Positions 52,459 to 61,634 of a DNA stretch of 64,000 nucleotides are shown here, in pieces. The DNA lies in the NCBI RefSeq assembly GCF_004118675.1, contig NZ_SDHZ01000001.1:2728001-2792000 (forward strand), given 5' to 3'. A model generated the notes under the pieces. The model was given only the letters and a program-made list of their open reading frames with translations. It was not told the origin of the DNA and made no database searches. Source of the stretch: Filimonas effusa. Its GTDB lineage: Bacteria; Bacteroidota; Bacteroidia; Chitinophagales; Chitinophagaceae. Position numbers and translations under genes: made by a program. Position 1 is the first letter of the stretch. Each line of letters begins with the position of its first letter.

Positions 52459-53622
52459 TTATCCTTTCCGGGTAAACCGGAAAATAAGAAGTGCCATGAG
52501 CATGCAGCTGATACCGGCAAGGGTTACACCGTTCCAGCCTGCCTGACGCCACATAAATAATCCCAAAGCTGAGCCAAACGATGTTCCGATAAAGCTAATG
52601 GTCATAAATACGGTGTTTAACCTGTTCCTGGCTTCGGGAAGCAGTGCATAAACACGGCTTTGGTTGGAAACATGGATTGCCTGAGCGCCAAGATCCATGA
52701 CAACGATACCGGCAATGATGGCTATAAGAGAATGCGGTAAGAAATGGAAGATCAGGTAACCCGTAATTACCAGCGCTATTCCCAAGCCAATAGCGAATCT
52801 GGGATTCCGCTTATCGGCAGCAGCCCCAACCACGGGAGCCGCCAATGCACCCGCCGCAGCCGCAAGGCCAAATAATCCCAGCTTATCGCTATGATAACCG
52901 AAGGGCGGACCAGACATATGTAAAACCATCGTGGTCCAGAACATACCAAATACGGCAAAAGCCAATGCGTTGATAGCCGAAGCCTCCCGCAGCAACGGCA
53001 GCTCCCTGATAAGCGTCAGCAAAGATTTCATCAGCTGGCCATAAGAACCGGTAAAAGAGGGCCGGTTCACCGGAAAAGCAAAACGCATCAGCAAGATCAG
53101 GCAGAGCATAATTCCCGCCGCTATCCAATACATACTTCTCCATCCCAGCCAGGCCCCTACAAAGCCGCTTAAGGTTCTCGACAACAATACCCCTATCAGC
53201 AATCCGCTCATAACAATACCTATCACCCTGCCCCTTTTTGCAGGCGAAGCCAGGCTGGCGCTCAAAGGCAGTATCAATTGCGGTACAACAGAGGTAAAGC
53301 CAATTAACAGGCTGGCAATTTCAAGGATCAGTAGAGAAGGAGCATTCGCAGCTACCAGCAACGCCACCATCGCACAGCTGCTCGTAAAAAGGATCTGTTT
53401 ACGGCGTTCTATTTTATCGCCCAGCGGCACAAAGAACAAAAGCCCCATTGCATATCCTATCTGGGTAAGAAAAGTGATCACCCCTGCCCTGCTTTCTTCT
53501 ACTTTAAATTCCTGGCTTATCAGTACGATCAAAGGCTGGCAGTAATAAATATTCGCTACGATCAGGCCCGTACAGGCCGCCATAAATACGATATGCCATT
53601 GCTTAAGTTCCCTGTGCTCCAT
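52459..53622 (-). CDS. MFS transporter, drug/sugar-efflux type
   Basis: This 387-residue inner-membrane protein has 12 predicted transmembrane helices. The family motif GDKIERRKQILF lies after helix 2, YCQPLIVLISQEF in helix 1, and a second-half GAAADKRNPRFAIG loop mirrors it. The sequence ANIYYCQPLI resembles the YnfM/AraJ-like subgroup of efflux permeases. The substrate is unknown. Monocistronic. Its 3' end points at the 11-bp repeats and IS relic. Confidence 0.87.
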   Translation of the reverse strand: MEHRELKQWHIVFMAACTGLIVANIYYCQPLIVLISQEFKVEESRAGVITFLTQIGYAMGLLFFVPLGDKIERRKQILFTSSCAMVALLVAANAPSLLILEIASLLIGFTSVVPQLILPLSASLASPAKRGRVIGIVMSGLLIGVLLSRTLSGFVGAWLGWRSMYWIAAGIMLCLILLMRFAFPVNRPSFTGSYGQLMKSLLTLIRELPLLREASAINALAFAVFGMFWTTMVLHMSGPPFGYHSDKLGLFGLAAAAGALAAPVVGAAADKRNPRFAIGLGIALVITGYLIFHFLPHSLIAIIAGIVVMDLGAQAIHVSNQSRVYALLPEARNRLNTVFMTISFIGTSFGSALGLFMWRQAGWNGVTLAGISCMLMALLIFRFTRKG

Positions 53623-53645
53623 TCCCTTAAGATACGATTTAGTAT

Positions 53646-53687
53646 AATAAAAGGCCAGGCATCAACCCATTGGGGAAGATGCCTGGC
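53646..53687 (-). terminator. Terminator of the DUF4197 gene
   Basis: GCCAGGCATC (53654-53663) and GATGCCTGGC (53678-53687) form a perfect 10-bp stem with a 14-nt loop. The A-rich 53648-53652 segment gives a T run on the minus strand. Confidence 0.8.
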
Positions 53688-53762
53688 TCTGAATTTCTTT
53701 CACTGCCGAAGTCTTACAAATGCCGGCAGCTTTGATGATTGAAAAGACTTACCCGGTAAAGT

Positions 53763-54527
53763 TTACGAGCCGCCGAATACTTTTTTCAGCAGGTCGGAAG
53801 TGCGCGCCAAAGGATCTTTGCGAATAGACTTCTCTTCCAACCCTACCTGGTAAAAAATACCGGACAATGTTCTTTGAGTAACAAAAGCACTGAGGTCGGG
53901 GTTAATTTTACTTACCAGCGGTATTTTATTGTAAGCTGTGATCAGGTTGTTCCAGTGTTTGGTAGCATCTACTTTTGCCAGCGAAGTTTCGATCACCGGG
54001 CGGAAAGCTTCTGTCAGCGGAGAGGTTGTTTTGGTACGCAGGTAGCCTGTAGCGGCGGTATCGCTGCCCCTGAGAATACCCCAGGCATCCTGGATAGACA
54101 TACCTTTGATGGCGCTAACGAAAATAGGAGCTGCACTTTTGGCAGCATCCTCAGCTGCACGGTTCATAGACAGGATGGCGTCGTCAACCAGTTTGCCCAT
54201 TCCTACGCTGCGCAGTGTTTTTTCTACCTTTTGCGCTTCTTCAGGTAACAATATTTTAATAGCGGCATCTTTAAAGAAGCCGTCGACAGACGATAACTGT
54301 TTGGTGCCTTTTTCTACACCTACCGCGAGCGCTTCTTTGAGGCCGCTTGCTACATCATTGGTACTCAACGAGTCTTTGCTGCCGGTGACAGATTTAAGCA
54401 GTCCACTGAGGGAAGGTTTGGAAGAAGAAGTAGTGTCTTTTTTGAATAGTTTGCCTAACTGGGCATTAGCCGCACCCCAGCTGAAAGACGCCAGGAGAAG
54501 CAGCAAACCGATTTTTTTCATATTCAT
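53763..54527 (-). CDS. DUF4197-family secreted protein
   Basis: The 254-residue protein starts MNMKKIGLLLLLASF with a signal peptide ending ANAQ. It is then a mostly helical DUF4197 domain, with KEALAVGVEKGTKQLSSVDGFFKDAAIKILLPEEAQKVE as the recognisable core and ISGMSI-like and KHWNNLITAYNKIPLVSKINPDL segments. Function unknown, envelope location inferred. Another start two codons downstream is equally possible. It is divergent from the glutaminyl cyclase gene. Confidence 0.85.
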   Translation of the reverse strand: MNMKKIGLLLLLASFSWGAANAQLGKLFKKDTTSSSKPSLSGLLKSVTGSKDSLSTNDVASGLKEALAVGVEKGTKQLSSVDGFFKDAAIKILLPEEAQKVEKTLRSVGMGKLVDDAILSMNRAAEDAAKSAAPIFVSAIKGMSIQDAWGILRGSDTAATGYLRTKTTSPLTEAFRPVIETSLAKVDATKHWNNLITAYNKIPLVSKINPDLSAFVTQRTLSGIFYQVGLEEKSIRKDPLARTSDLLKKVFGGS

Positions 54528-54621
54528 ATTTAAGGTATCCAAAAATAGAAGTATGCGTGATAATAACAAGTTAAATAGAGACGAGCAGGGAATTTTACAC
54601 GGCAGGAAGATATAATGCCCT

Positions 54622-54629
54622 TATTTTTG
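54622..54629 (+). promoter_or_regulatory. -7 box upstream of the glutaminyl cyclase gene
   Basis: TATTTTTG matches TAnnTTTG and lies 19 nt before the ATG at 54648. It falls inside a longer open frame that starts at 54615, which argues for the downstream start. Confidence 0.45.
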
Positions 54630-54647
54630 CGCGAATTGAGCACGATA

Positions 54648-55472
54648 ATGAAATTACAGCACTTTCTTCCTGCCGCCCTGATATTCCTGTTATTATCCTG
54701 TGGAAATAACAATAGCAACGATAGCAATGATGCCGGTTCTCCTTCGGCCACTATTGTTCCGGCGGCAATTGATTATACTGTCGTTAAAACCTATCCGCAC
54801 GATACTTCTTCTTATACCCAGGGACTTATATGGCATAACAATACTTTGTACGAAGGCACCGGCAGAGTAGGATACTCCAAACTGGCCAAAATTGATATTG
54901 AAACCGGCAAAGCTTCGCAACAGCAGTTCAATGCAAAAAATGAATTCGGGGAAGGCATCACCATCCTGGATAACAAAATATACCAGTTGACCTGGGAGAA
55001 TCATAAAGTATACGTATACGATGCAGAAAGCTTTAAAAAATTGCAGGAGTTTGCCTGGCCTTATGAAGGATGGGGAATTACTACCGATGGTAAAAACCTT
55101 ATCATCAGCACAGGAGGCAGCAATATTTACTATGTAAACCCTTCCGATTTCAAGATCCTCCGCACAGTTGGCGTAACAGATAATTATGGCCCTGTTGATA
55201 ATATCAATGAACTGGAGTACATCAATGGCTTTATCTATGCCAATAAATACCTGACCACTTATATCCTGAAAATAAATCCAGAAACAGGTACGGTAACAGG
55301 ACGGCTGGATCTGAAAGACATTTTCCAAAAGAGCGGCAAAACCTATGATGCCGGTATGATCCCCGATCCTACAGAAGATGTATTAAACGGTATTGCCTAT
55401 GACTCTGCCAAAAACAGCCTTTATGTTACGGGTAAGCAATGGCCTTTGTTGTTTGAGATTAAGATCAATTAA
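54648..55472 (+). CDS. Glutaminyl-peptide cyclotransferase (lipoprotein)
   Basis: This 274-residue lipoprotein (lipobox LLSC, Cys18) is of the plant-type glutamine cyclotransferase family, a five-bladed beta-propeller that converts N-terminal Gln to pyroglutamate. Visible repeats include YTQGLIWHNNTLYEGTGRVGYSKL, FGEGITILDNKIYQLTW, WGITTDGKNLIISTG, and ending DVLNGIAYDSAKNSLYVTGKQWP. The start is placed at 54648 to give the lipoprotein signal and to sit downstream of the -7 box. It converges with the methyltransferase gene on a long perfect terminator. Confidence 0.9.
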   Translation: MKLQHFLPAALIFLLLSCGNNNSNDSNDAGSPSATIVPAAIDYTVVKTYPHDTSSYTQGLIWHNNTLYEGTGRVGYSKLAKIDIETGKASQQQFNAKNEFGEGITILDNKIYQLTWENHKVYVYDAESFKKLQEFAWPYEGWGITTDGKNLIISTGGSNIYYVNPSDFKILRTVGVTDNYGPVDNINELEYINGFIYANKYLTTYILKINPETGTVTGRLDLKDIFQKSGKTYDAGMIPDPTEDVLNGIAYDSAKNSLYVTGKQWPLLFEIKIN

Positions 55473-55486
55473 GTTAAGATCAGCAT

Positions 55487-55530
55487 AAATGCAAAGCCCG
55501 CATACCTTAATGGTTGCGGGCTTTGCATTT
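55487..55530. terminator. Bidirectional terminator between the cyclase and methyltransferase genes
   Basis: AAATGCAAAGCCCGCA (55487-55502) and TGCGGGCTTTGCATTT (55515-55530) form a perfect 16-bp stem with a 12-nt loop, symmetrical for both converging genes. Confidence 0.88.
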
Positions 55531-55563
55531 ATAAATATCATCTGCTTGCGCAGGCAGCATTGC

Positions 55564-56466
55564 TTATTTTTTGATCCGGGCAATATAGATAACAGAGCTG
55601 CACTTTTCAGGATGTGCAGAGGCTTTGCGATTAGAGTGCCAGCCACTAAAGAATGCAGGTAACAGTCTTTGCTTTCCACTGCGGTACTGCTCGCTTAACA
55701 TGCTTACATAAAAGCTGTCGAACCACATAGGCTGATGCTTTGTTACTTCAAAGCCATGCTGCTCCAGCAGCATGCCCATCGATTTTGGGGAGAAATGATA
55801 AAGATGGCGCGGCACGTCGTAGGCAGCCCAATATTCGCCGTATTCCTGCGCATCGCGGCTGGTGTAGTTGGGAACAGCGATCAGCAGCGTGCCGCCGGGT
55901 TTTATGACATTCCTGTAAGTAGAAAGATATCCATGCAGATCATGCACATGCTCCAGCACATGCCACATGGTGATAACATCAAACTGCTGTGCCGGTAACT
56001 GGTATAAATTATCCAGTGACTGTAACGCCAAACCATGTTGCCGGAGGGCATTGTTACGGGCGGTATCATCCGGTTCCAGTCCGGTTACCTGCCAGCCGGC
56101 CTGCTGCATGGTAGCGGCAAAAGCGCCGGTGCCGGCGCCCACATCGAGCAGGTTGCCCGATCTAATTCCTGAAAGACGGCTGACCAGCTTTCTTTTAGAT
56201 TGAAGGGTATAACTTCGAACCAGGTGGTATAGACGATTAATAAGTCCCTTTTTTGTATCGGAATGCGACACATAGGCTTCAGACTGGTAGTATTTACCAA
56301 TAGCTTCGGCAACGGGCACCTCCTGCGTGAAACGCAGCGTACAGCTCTTGCATTCCCATATATCAAAAGTTTCTTTGCTTACGGTATAGTCTTTGGCTTT
56401 CAAGACCGGGAAAATATCCCCACTTTTACAGGCGGGACAGGACGTATATGTGATCTTTTCGCTCAT
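55564..56466 (-). CDS. Class I SAM-dependent methyltransferase with N-terminal zinc-ribbon-like motif
   Basis: The 300-residue protein has an N-terminal CPAC and CKSC pair (Cys10, 13, 39, 42), probably a zinc ribbon. A Rossmann methyltransferase domain follows: LLDVGAGTGAFAA at 107-119, FDVITMWHVLEHVHD, and KPGGTLLIAVPN. Similar proteins methylate sugars or small metabolites in envelope biosynthesis; no such genes are adjacent. The ATG at 56466 (MSEKITYTSCPAC) was chosen over one three codons upstream. Its target is unknown. Confidence 0.87.
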   Translation of the reverse strand: MSEKITYTSCPACKSGDIFPVLKAKDYTVSKETFDIWECKSCTLRFTQEVPVAEAIGKYYQSEAYVSHSDTKKGLINRLYHLVRSYTLQSKRKLVSRLSGIRSGNLLDVGAGTGAFAATMQQAGWQVTGLEPDDTARNNALRQHGLALQSLDNLYQLPAQQFDVITMWHVLEHVHDLHGYLSTYRNVIKPGGTLLIAVPNYTSRDAQEYGEYWAAYDVPRHLYHFSPKSMGMLLEQHGFEVTKHQPMWFDSFYVSMLSEQYRSGKQRLLPAFFSGWHSNRKASAHPEKCSSVIYIARIKK

Positions 56467-56584
56467 GAGGAGCAAAGAAACGAGTTATGTACACAATAAA
56501 GTCAAGTTTCAGTTAAAAATGGCATGAAAAAAGCATAAAGAAGGCCATGCCATATTTAGTTTATTTAACTTACCCTGACAATCT

Positions 56585-57955
56585 ATGATCAAGCGGTTAA
56601 AAAATACCTTCCTCATTATGAAGCAGGCCGGCATATATGTGCCTGTCACCTGGTATTTTGTACTATTCCTGGCATTTGGCACCCTTGTGTTCCGCTGGTT
56701 AATGGGTCAGCAGCAGCACCCCGACAATACCTATAGTGAAATCTTTACACTTTTACTGCTGGTATCCCTGTCCTGCGTAGGCATTTTGCTGGCCTGGGGT
56801 TTACTAAGTGTTTCTTTCTCCTTTTTGTTCTTCCTGATCAAAAAGCGCCGCCGCAAGGTGCATTGCAAACTGGAATCGCTGGCAGCCGATAGCCCTGGCG
56901 CCATGCGGCAACAACAAACGCTCCGGTTAGAGATCTCTCCCCTTATAAAACCATTGCTGGGTTTTGTAAAACTGCGTGTGATCTACGACCTGGAATACTA
57001 CTCCGAAAAATTTTCACTGGCCGAAAAGAACAGGAAAAACTGGAGCCGGCTTGAAGGAACTTACCACTGGCCCTTACCCCAGATAAGGGAATACCGTATA
57101 GACCAGGTGATCGTTTATTTCGAAGACCTCTTCCAGTTCTTTTCATTCCCGGTAACGCTCGATATCAATGACCGCTTTTTTACAAGGCCCGACAAAGCTG
57201 CCAGCCGCCCTTTTCAGCTGAACCCGCGTAAAACGGAAGAAACGAATGTTCATATCGATGAAATGAAGAAAGTGGAAGGTGAGCACGTGAACTATAAACA
57301 TTTTGAAGCCAATGACGATGTCCGCCGTATTGTATGGAAGATCTATGCAAAGAACAAGGAACTGGTAGTAAGGATGCCTGAGATCATGGACCCTTATGCG
57401 TCGCACCTCTGCCTGTATGCCTCTTTTCATACAGCGTTTCCCGTAAGTGACAGTATAGTAGTGAAGGAGCCTTTCCTGGATTATTATAAAACGATCGTGA
57501 ACAGCACTTACGAGCAACTGGTAAAACAGGGTTTCGAGGTGCAGTATATTCCCGATCAGCCGATACGGCAAAACTGGGCTACGGAAGATGCGAGCGCTAT
57601 CAGCCGCCTGATAAGCGTTACCCATTGGCAGCAACAGCAGGATATAAGCAGTTACGTTAAACCTGAGGATGCCGCCATTGTACTGGTATCGTCATTAAAC
57701 GACGCCGGAGAAGTGGAGCGGCTGGTAAGCCGGTATGGTAACCAGATAAGTTTTGTATTGGTACGGTTGAGCAATAGCATGAAGCAGCAGGAAGTAAGAG
57801 ACTGGCTTCAATGGTTATTCGTTCAATACGAGCCCAACACCTACGAGCGATACCGTCCTCAATGGCAGATCTCGCAATTACGCCGCAGCATTATAGCGAA
57901 CGAAAAGAAAATAGCAGGGATCCTGGCAGCATACGAAAAATCAGTGGTAGTATAA
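56585..57955 (+). CDS. DUF58-domain membrane protein
   Basis: This 456-residue protein has two N-terminal transmembrane helices (about 22-40 and 53-83), a beta-rich middle part, and a DUF58 core (DVRRIVWKIYAKNKELVVRMPE at about 247-268) leading to a von Willebrand-like fold. Proteins of this kind are encoded with MoxR AAA ATPases and transglutaminases and are thought to act in assembly or maturation of other proteins. It starts a tight cluster: only 3 nt separate its stop from the next start. Confidence 0.85.
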   Translation: MIKRLKNTFLIMKQAGIYVPVTWYFVLFLAFGTLVFRWLMGQQQHPDNTYSEIFTLLLLVSLSCVGILLAWGLLSVSFSFLFFLIKKRRRKVHCKLESLAADSPGAMRQQQTLRLEISPLIKPLLGFVKLRVIYDLEYYSEKFSLAEKNRKNWSRLEGTYHWPLPQIREYRIDQVIVYFEDLFQFFSFPVTLDINDRFFTRPDKAASRPFQLNPRKTEETNVHIDEMKKVEGEHVNYKHFEANDDVRRIVWKIYAKNKELVVRMPEIMDPYASHLCLYASFHTAFPVSDSIVVKEPFLDYYKTIVNSTYEQLVKQGFEVQYIPDQPIRQNWATEDASAISRLISVTHWQQQQDISSYVKPEDAAIVLVSSLNDAGEVERLVSRYGNQISFVLVRLSNSMKQQEVRDWLQWLFVQYEPNTYERYRPQWQISQLRRSIIANEKKIAGILAAYEKSVVV

Positions 57956-57958
57956 CTT

Positions 57959-60577
57959 ATGAAAATTGGTAAAGTACATAATTGGAAAAAAGTTCTGACC
58001 CAACTATTGTTGCTGGCGTTACCTACGTTTGCGCTGGCAGCATATGTATTATGGGATGTTAATAATTACTACGCCATCCTCCAAAACAACTGGCTGAAGC
58101 AATCTGTTTATGTTGGAGCGGGCATGGCAGGTGCTTTGCTTTTCTACAGTTACCGCTTCCGGTTCATTACTACCGCCGCCTTATTGTTCCTTGTTTATTA
58201 TACCGGTTATCGTTTTGTAGGGCAAGTGTCGGTAGGAGAATTCGACGCCTTTTTTGCATCCGTGCATTACCTGGTGTTTGTTATACTCTTTTCATCAGGC
58301 TGGATCTGTGGTTATGGTTTTTCGCGGTCCCGCTATTTCACTGTTTTCTGGTCATTATTCCTGCTGGCAGCACAAATTGTAACTACAAGCAAAACTGCCG
58401 ACATAACAGCCAATGCCCTGATAGGCGCCCTATTACCTGTAATAGCCTACGCTGCTTATATCATCTACACTGCCGAGCTCATACGCAACATGACCGATTC
58501 GCAGGAAAGCTTTGGCTGGTTCATCGTAAAAAGGATGACCGGTTTCATTGTTATCATGACGCTGATACTGCTCGCCGTGTTTGCAATCTTTGATAAAGAC
58601 TTTAAAGCAATAGAAAAGAAATGGGCAAATAATGAAGGGAAATACGACCGTAAGAAAAACGGAGGAGAAAGTATGACCCAACAGAACAAAGACGGCTCCA
58701 TCAGCAATAAAGACAAAACCCAGTTAAGTGGTTCTTTGAATAAAGGGAAGCGGCTGGTATTTGTAGCCCGGCTCGATAACTACTTCGAAGATGGCGTCAC
58801 CCCCAATCCTCTTTACTTCACCGCTTTTCATTATACAAAATTCGATACGCTTACACAGACATTTGAAACAGACAGCCTGATGCCTGCCAATGATCTCTTT
58901 AAACCCGATCCATCCAAAATACCGATCTATTTCGCGAAAACAGATTCTACAGTTATCAGGAACACCAATGCTACCCTGCACCGTAAAGTAGTGAACGCCG
59001 AGATCTACAAAACACTGCTGGCCCCCAATGAGTATGTAGCGCCTTCCACTGCATTCTTCTGTCAGCCCCTTCCCGTAGAGAATGCTTACAGGGAACAGTA
59101 TAAAAGCGCCTATCGTGCGAAAATGTGGGTAAGCGATCTTAACAGCGCCTATTTCATTTACAACCCTGCGGGCAACGCATCACTGGAGTCGTTCCAGGAA
59201 ACACGCTTTAACCTGTTACGTGAAGTAAAGGATTTCGCCACTGTCGATAATAAATTTTTAAAGTATTACACTTATATGCCGGATAACGCCGAATACAGGC
59301 GCATCGGCGACCTGGCAAAAGAGATCACAAAAGATGCGGTAACACCTGTTGACAAGATCATTGCTATCCGCGATTATTTTTTAAGCAAAGATGAGTTCGG
59401 ACAACCTTTGTATAAATACACCGATAACCCTGGTGTACCGGGTATACCAAGCGCCAACAAGCTCAACTATTTCTTATTCGAGAACAGGCAGGGTTACTGT
59501 GCCTATTATGCCGGCGCCACTTTATTCCTGTTACGCGCGCTGGGCATTCCTTCAAGGGTCACGGCAGGCTTTCTCACCATAGACCGCAGCAGTAAAAACC
59601 CCGGCTGGTATTGGTTTTACGAAGACCAGGCGCACGCCTGGGTACAGGTTTATTTTCCCGGTTATGGATGGATAGACTTCGACACCACCGTACCCGATCA
59701 GAATACGCACGACGCACCACAGCCAGACGGTACGCCTCCCTTAAATATGCAGCAGGCCTATCTCGTTGCCGACGGTAATATTGTAACACTGGATACCCTT
59801 CGTAAAAAAGCTACAATGACCGTGGAAAAACTACTGTTCCACGACGAGAACTACCAGACTGAACATCCCGGCACTATCGATATAGATGCTTCGATAGCCA
59901 ATGTTACTACCGACACGGGCGCCATACGCTTTGGACAGCTGAAGAAAGGCATGCATATTACCGCCGCATCATTCGCAGAAGCACTGAAAGATGACAAACC
60001 ATTGCCAACGGAAGAACTGCAGGATATCTTAAAACGATTACCCAAACCTACCCCTGTAGATGAAATTAAAGTAATAGAACCCGAACAGCCCATATCCGAT
60101 GCCAGTAAACAAAAGCTGGATGATAACACGTCTGTCAACTGGCTGCGGGTATTATATATCAGCCTGCTGGTGATCCTTTGCCTGGCTATAATAGTGGGTA
60201 GCCTGCCATGGCTGATATGGCAGTTCCTGCATCAAAGAGCCAGGCTAACGAAGGCGCCTGTAAGCAAGGCATTTTACCAATACCGGGCTGCCATGTACTA
60301 CCTGCATCAGTTAGGTTATGCCCGCACCAACCTGGGACCCGGTGATTATGCAGGAAAAATAGACCGTCAGTTCCATACCCGTTTCTATGACTATAGTAAT
60401 ATTTATCAGAAACTGAAATATAGTACGCTGCCTTTAACAGCACGGGAACAGGCCGAAGTGGCACAGTTTTATGTTCCTTTTATCAAAACCATCAGGAAGC
60501 AAACGCCTTTAAAAACAAGGGTTGCACGCTTCCTGGATGTATATCAAACCATTCATTTTTTTACGCAACCTAAATAG
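57959..60577 (+). CDS. Transglutaminase-domain membrane protein (TgpA-like)
   Basis: This 872-residue protein has about six N-terminal transmembrane helices (up to about 205), a large periplasmic part and a transglutaminase-like domain. The catalytic triad is Cys514 (NRQGYCAYYAGA), His559 (DQAHAWVQVYFPGYGW) and Asp575 (IDFDTT). One more helix follows near 722-745, then a cytoplasmic tail. The layout matches TgpA-like proteins. It is probably a cysteine peptidase or amidase acting in the periplasm; the substrate is unknown. It overlaps no neighbour, but the gaps are 3 and 6 nt, so it is co-translated with DUF58 and MoxR. Confidence 0.88.
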   Translation: MKIGKVHNWKKVLTQLLLLALPTFALAAYVLWDVNNYYAILQNNWLKQSVYVGAGMAGALLFYSYRFRFITTAALLFLVYYTGYRFVGQVSVGEFDAFFASVHYLVFVILFSSGWICGYGFSRSRYFTVFWSLFLLAAQIVTTSKTADITANALIGALLPVIAYAAYIIYTAELIRNMTDSQESFGWFIVKRMTGFIVIMTLILLAVFAIFDKDFKAIEKKWANNEGKYDRKKNGGESMTQQNKDGSISNKDKTQLSGSLNKGKRLVFVARLDNYFEDGVTPNPLYFTAFHYTKFDTLTQTFETDSLMPANDLFKPDPSKIPIYFAKTDSTVIRNTNATLHRKVVNAEIYKTLLAPNEYVAPSTAFFCQPLPVENAYREQYKSAYRAKMWVSDLNSAYFIYNPAGNASLESFQETRFNLLREVKDFATVDNKFLKYYTYMPDNAEYRRIGDLAKEITKDAVTPVDKIIAIRDYFLSKDEFGQPLYKYTDNPGVPGIPSANKLNYFLFENRQGYCAYYAGATLFLLRALGIPSRVTAGFLTIDRSSKNPGWYWFYEDQAHAWVQVYFPGYGWIDFDTTVPDQNTHDAPQPDGTPPLNMQQAYLVADGNIVTLDTLRKKATMTVEKLLFHDENYQTEHPGTIDIDASIANVTTDTGAIRFGQLKKGMHITAASFAEALKDDKPLPTEELQDILKRLPKPTPVDEIKVIEPEQPISDASKQKLDDNTSVNWLRVLYISLLVILCLAIIVGSLPWLIWQFLHQRARLTKAPVSKAFYQYRAAMYYLHQLGYARTNLGPGDYAGKIDRQFHTRFYDYSNIYQKLKYSTLPLTAREQAEVAQFYVPFIKTIRKQTPLKTRVARFLDVYQTIHFFTQPK

Positions 60578-60583
60578 CGCAGC

Positions 60584-61576
60584 ATGGAAGAGCAACATAT
60601 CCAGATAGAGCAGGCATTAAATCATATACAACAGCTTGTTGGCAATATTGAAAAGGTGATCCGTGGCAAACAATCACAGATCCGCTTTATACTTACCGCG
60701 TTGCTGGCGAAAGGCCATATTCTCATGGAAGATAACCCCGGCACCGGCAAAACCGTGATGGCTAAAACACTCGCCCATAGCATTGCCGGTAAATTTCATG
60801 ATACCAGTGGCGTCAATTTCAAAAGGATCCAGTTTACACCCGACCTGTTACCTATGGACCTGATAGGCTCTCATATCTTCGACGACGTTCGTAAAGAGTT
60901 CCTCTTTAAAAAAGGTCCCTTGTTCTGTAATGTGTTACTGGCCGATGAAATCAACCGGGCCTCTCCCAAGGTGCAATCGGCATTATTGGAATGTATGGCC
61001 GAAAACCAGATCACTATTGGCGATGCCACCTATCCGCTGGAACAACTGTTCTTCACCATCGCCACACAAAACCCGGTAGAAATGGAGGGCACCTACCCTT
61101 TACCGGCCGCTCAGCTCGACCGTTTCTTTATGAAAATTTATTTCGGCTATGTAGATGAAGATACCGAACTGGATATCTATAGGGACTATCTTGGCATACA
61201 GGATAACCTGGCGCATATTCAGCAGGTATTATCTATGGAAGAAGTGCTCTTATTACAGCAGGAGGCAGAGAAAGTACACCTGCATGATGAACTGCTGATA
61301 GCAGTACGCAATATTGTTACCGCCACCCGTAAGCATCCGGATATTGTTTTGGGCGCTTCTACCCGAAGCGGTATCACCTTCCTCAAATGCCTGAAAGCAT
61401 ATGCACTTGTCAATGGACGCACCTTTGCCACCGAAGACGACCTGCAACAAATAACCCATCCGGTACTCGATCATCGCCTGATCTACCGCCATAAGGAAGC
61501 CAAACAAAAGGCCTTGACAGCCATCCTGGATAAAGAGATGGAAAGACTGAGCAAAGCAGGGATCAGTGATAAATAA
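60584..61576 (+). CDS. MoxR-family AAA+ ATPase
   Basis: The 330-residue cytoplasmic ATPase has Walker A NPGTGKT (51-57), Walker B with VLLADEINRASPKVQSALLECMAE, sensor FFTIATQNPVEMEGTYPLPAAQLDRF, and the C-terminal lid. MoxR ATPases work as chaperones with DUF58/vWA partners to insert cofactors or mature protein complexes. It follows the transglutaminase gene by 6 nt in one operon. Confidence 0.93.
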   Translation: MEEQHIQIEQALNHIQQLVGNIEKVIRGKQSQIRFILTALLAKGHILMEDNPGTGKTVMAKTLAHSIAGKFHDTSGVNFKRIQFTPDLLPMDLIGSHIFDDVRKEFLFKKGPLFCNVLLADEINRASPKVQSALLECMAENQITIGDATYPLEQLFFTIATQNPVEMEGTYPLPAAQLDRFFMKIYFGYVDEDTELDIYRDYLGIQDNLAHIQQVLSMEEVLLLQQEAEKVHLHDELLIAVRNIVTATRKHPDIVLGASTRSGITFLKCLKAYALVNGRTFATEDDLQQITHPVLDHRLIYRHKEAKQKALTAILDKEMERLSKAGISDK

Positions 61577-61634
61577 TATGGCTTAACTGGTAAGAAGACA
61601 AAGAAGAGCATTTGCAGAACATTCATAAGCTAAG

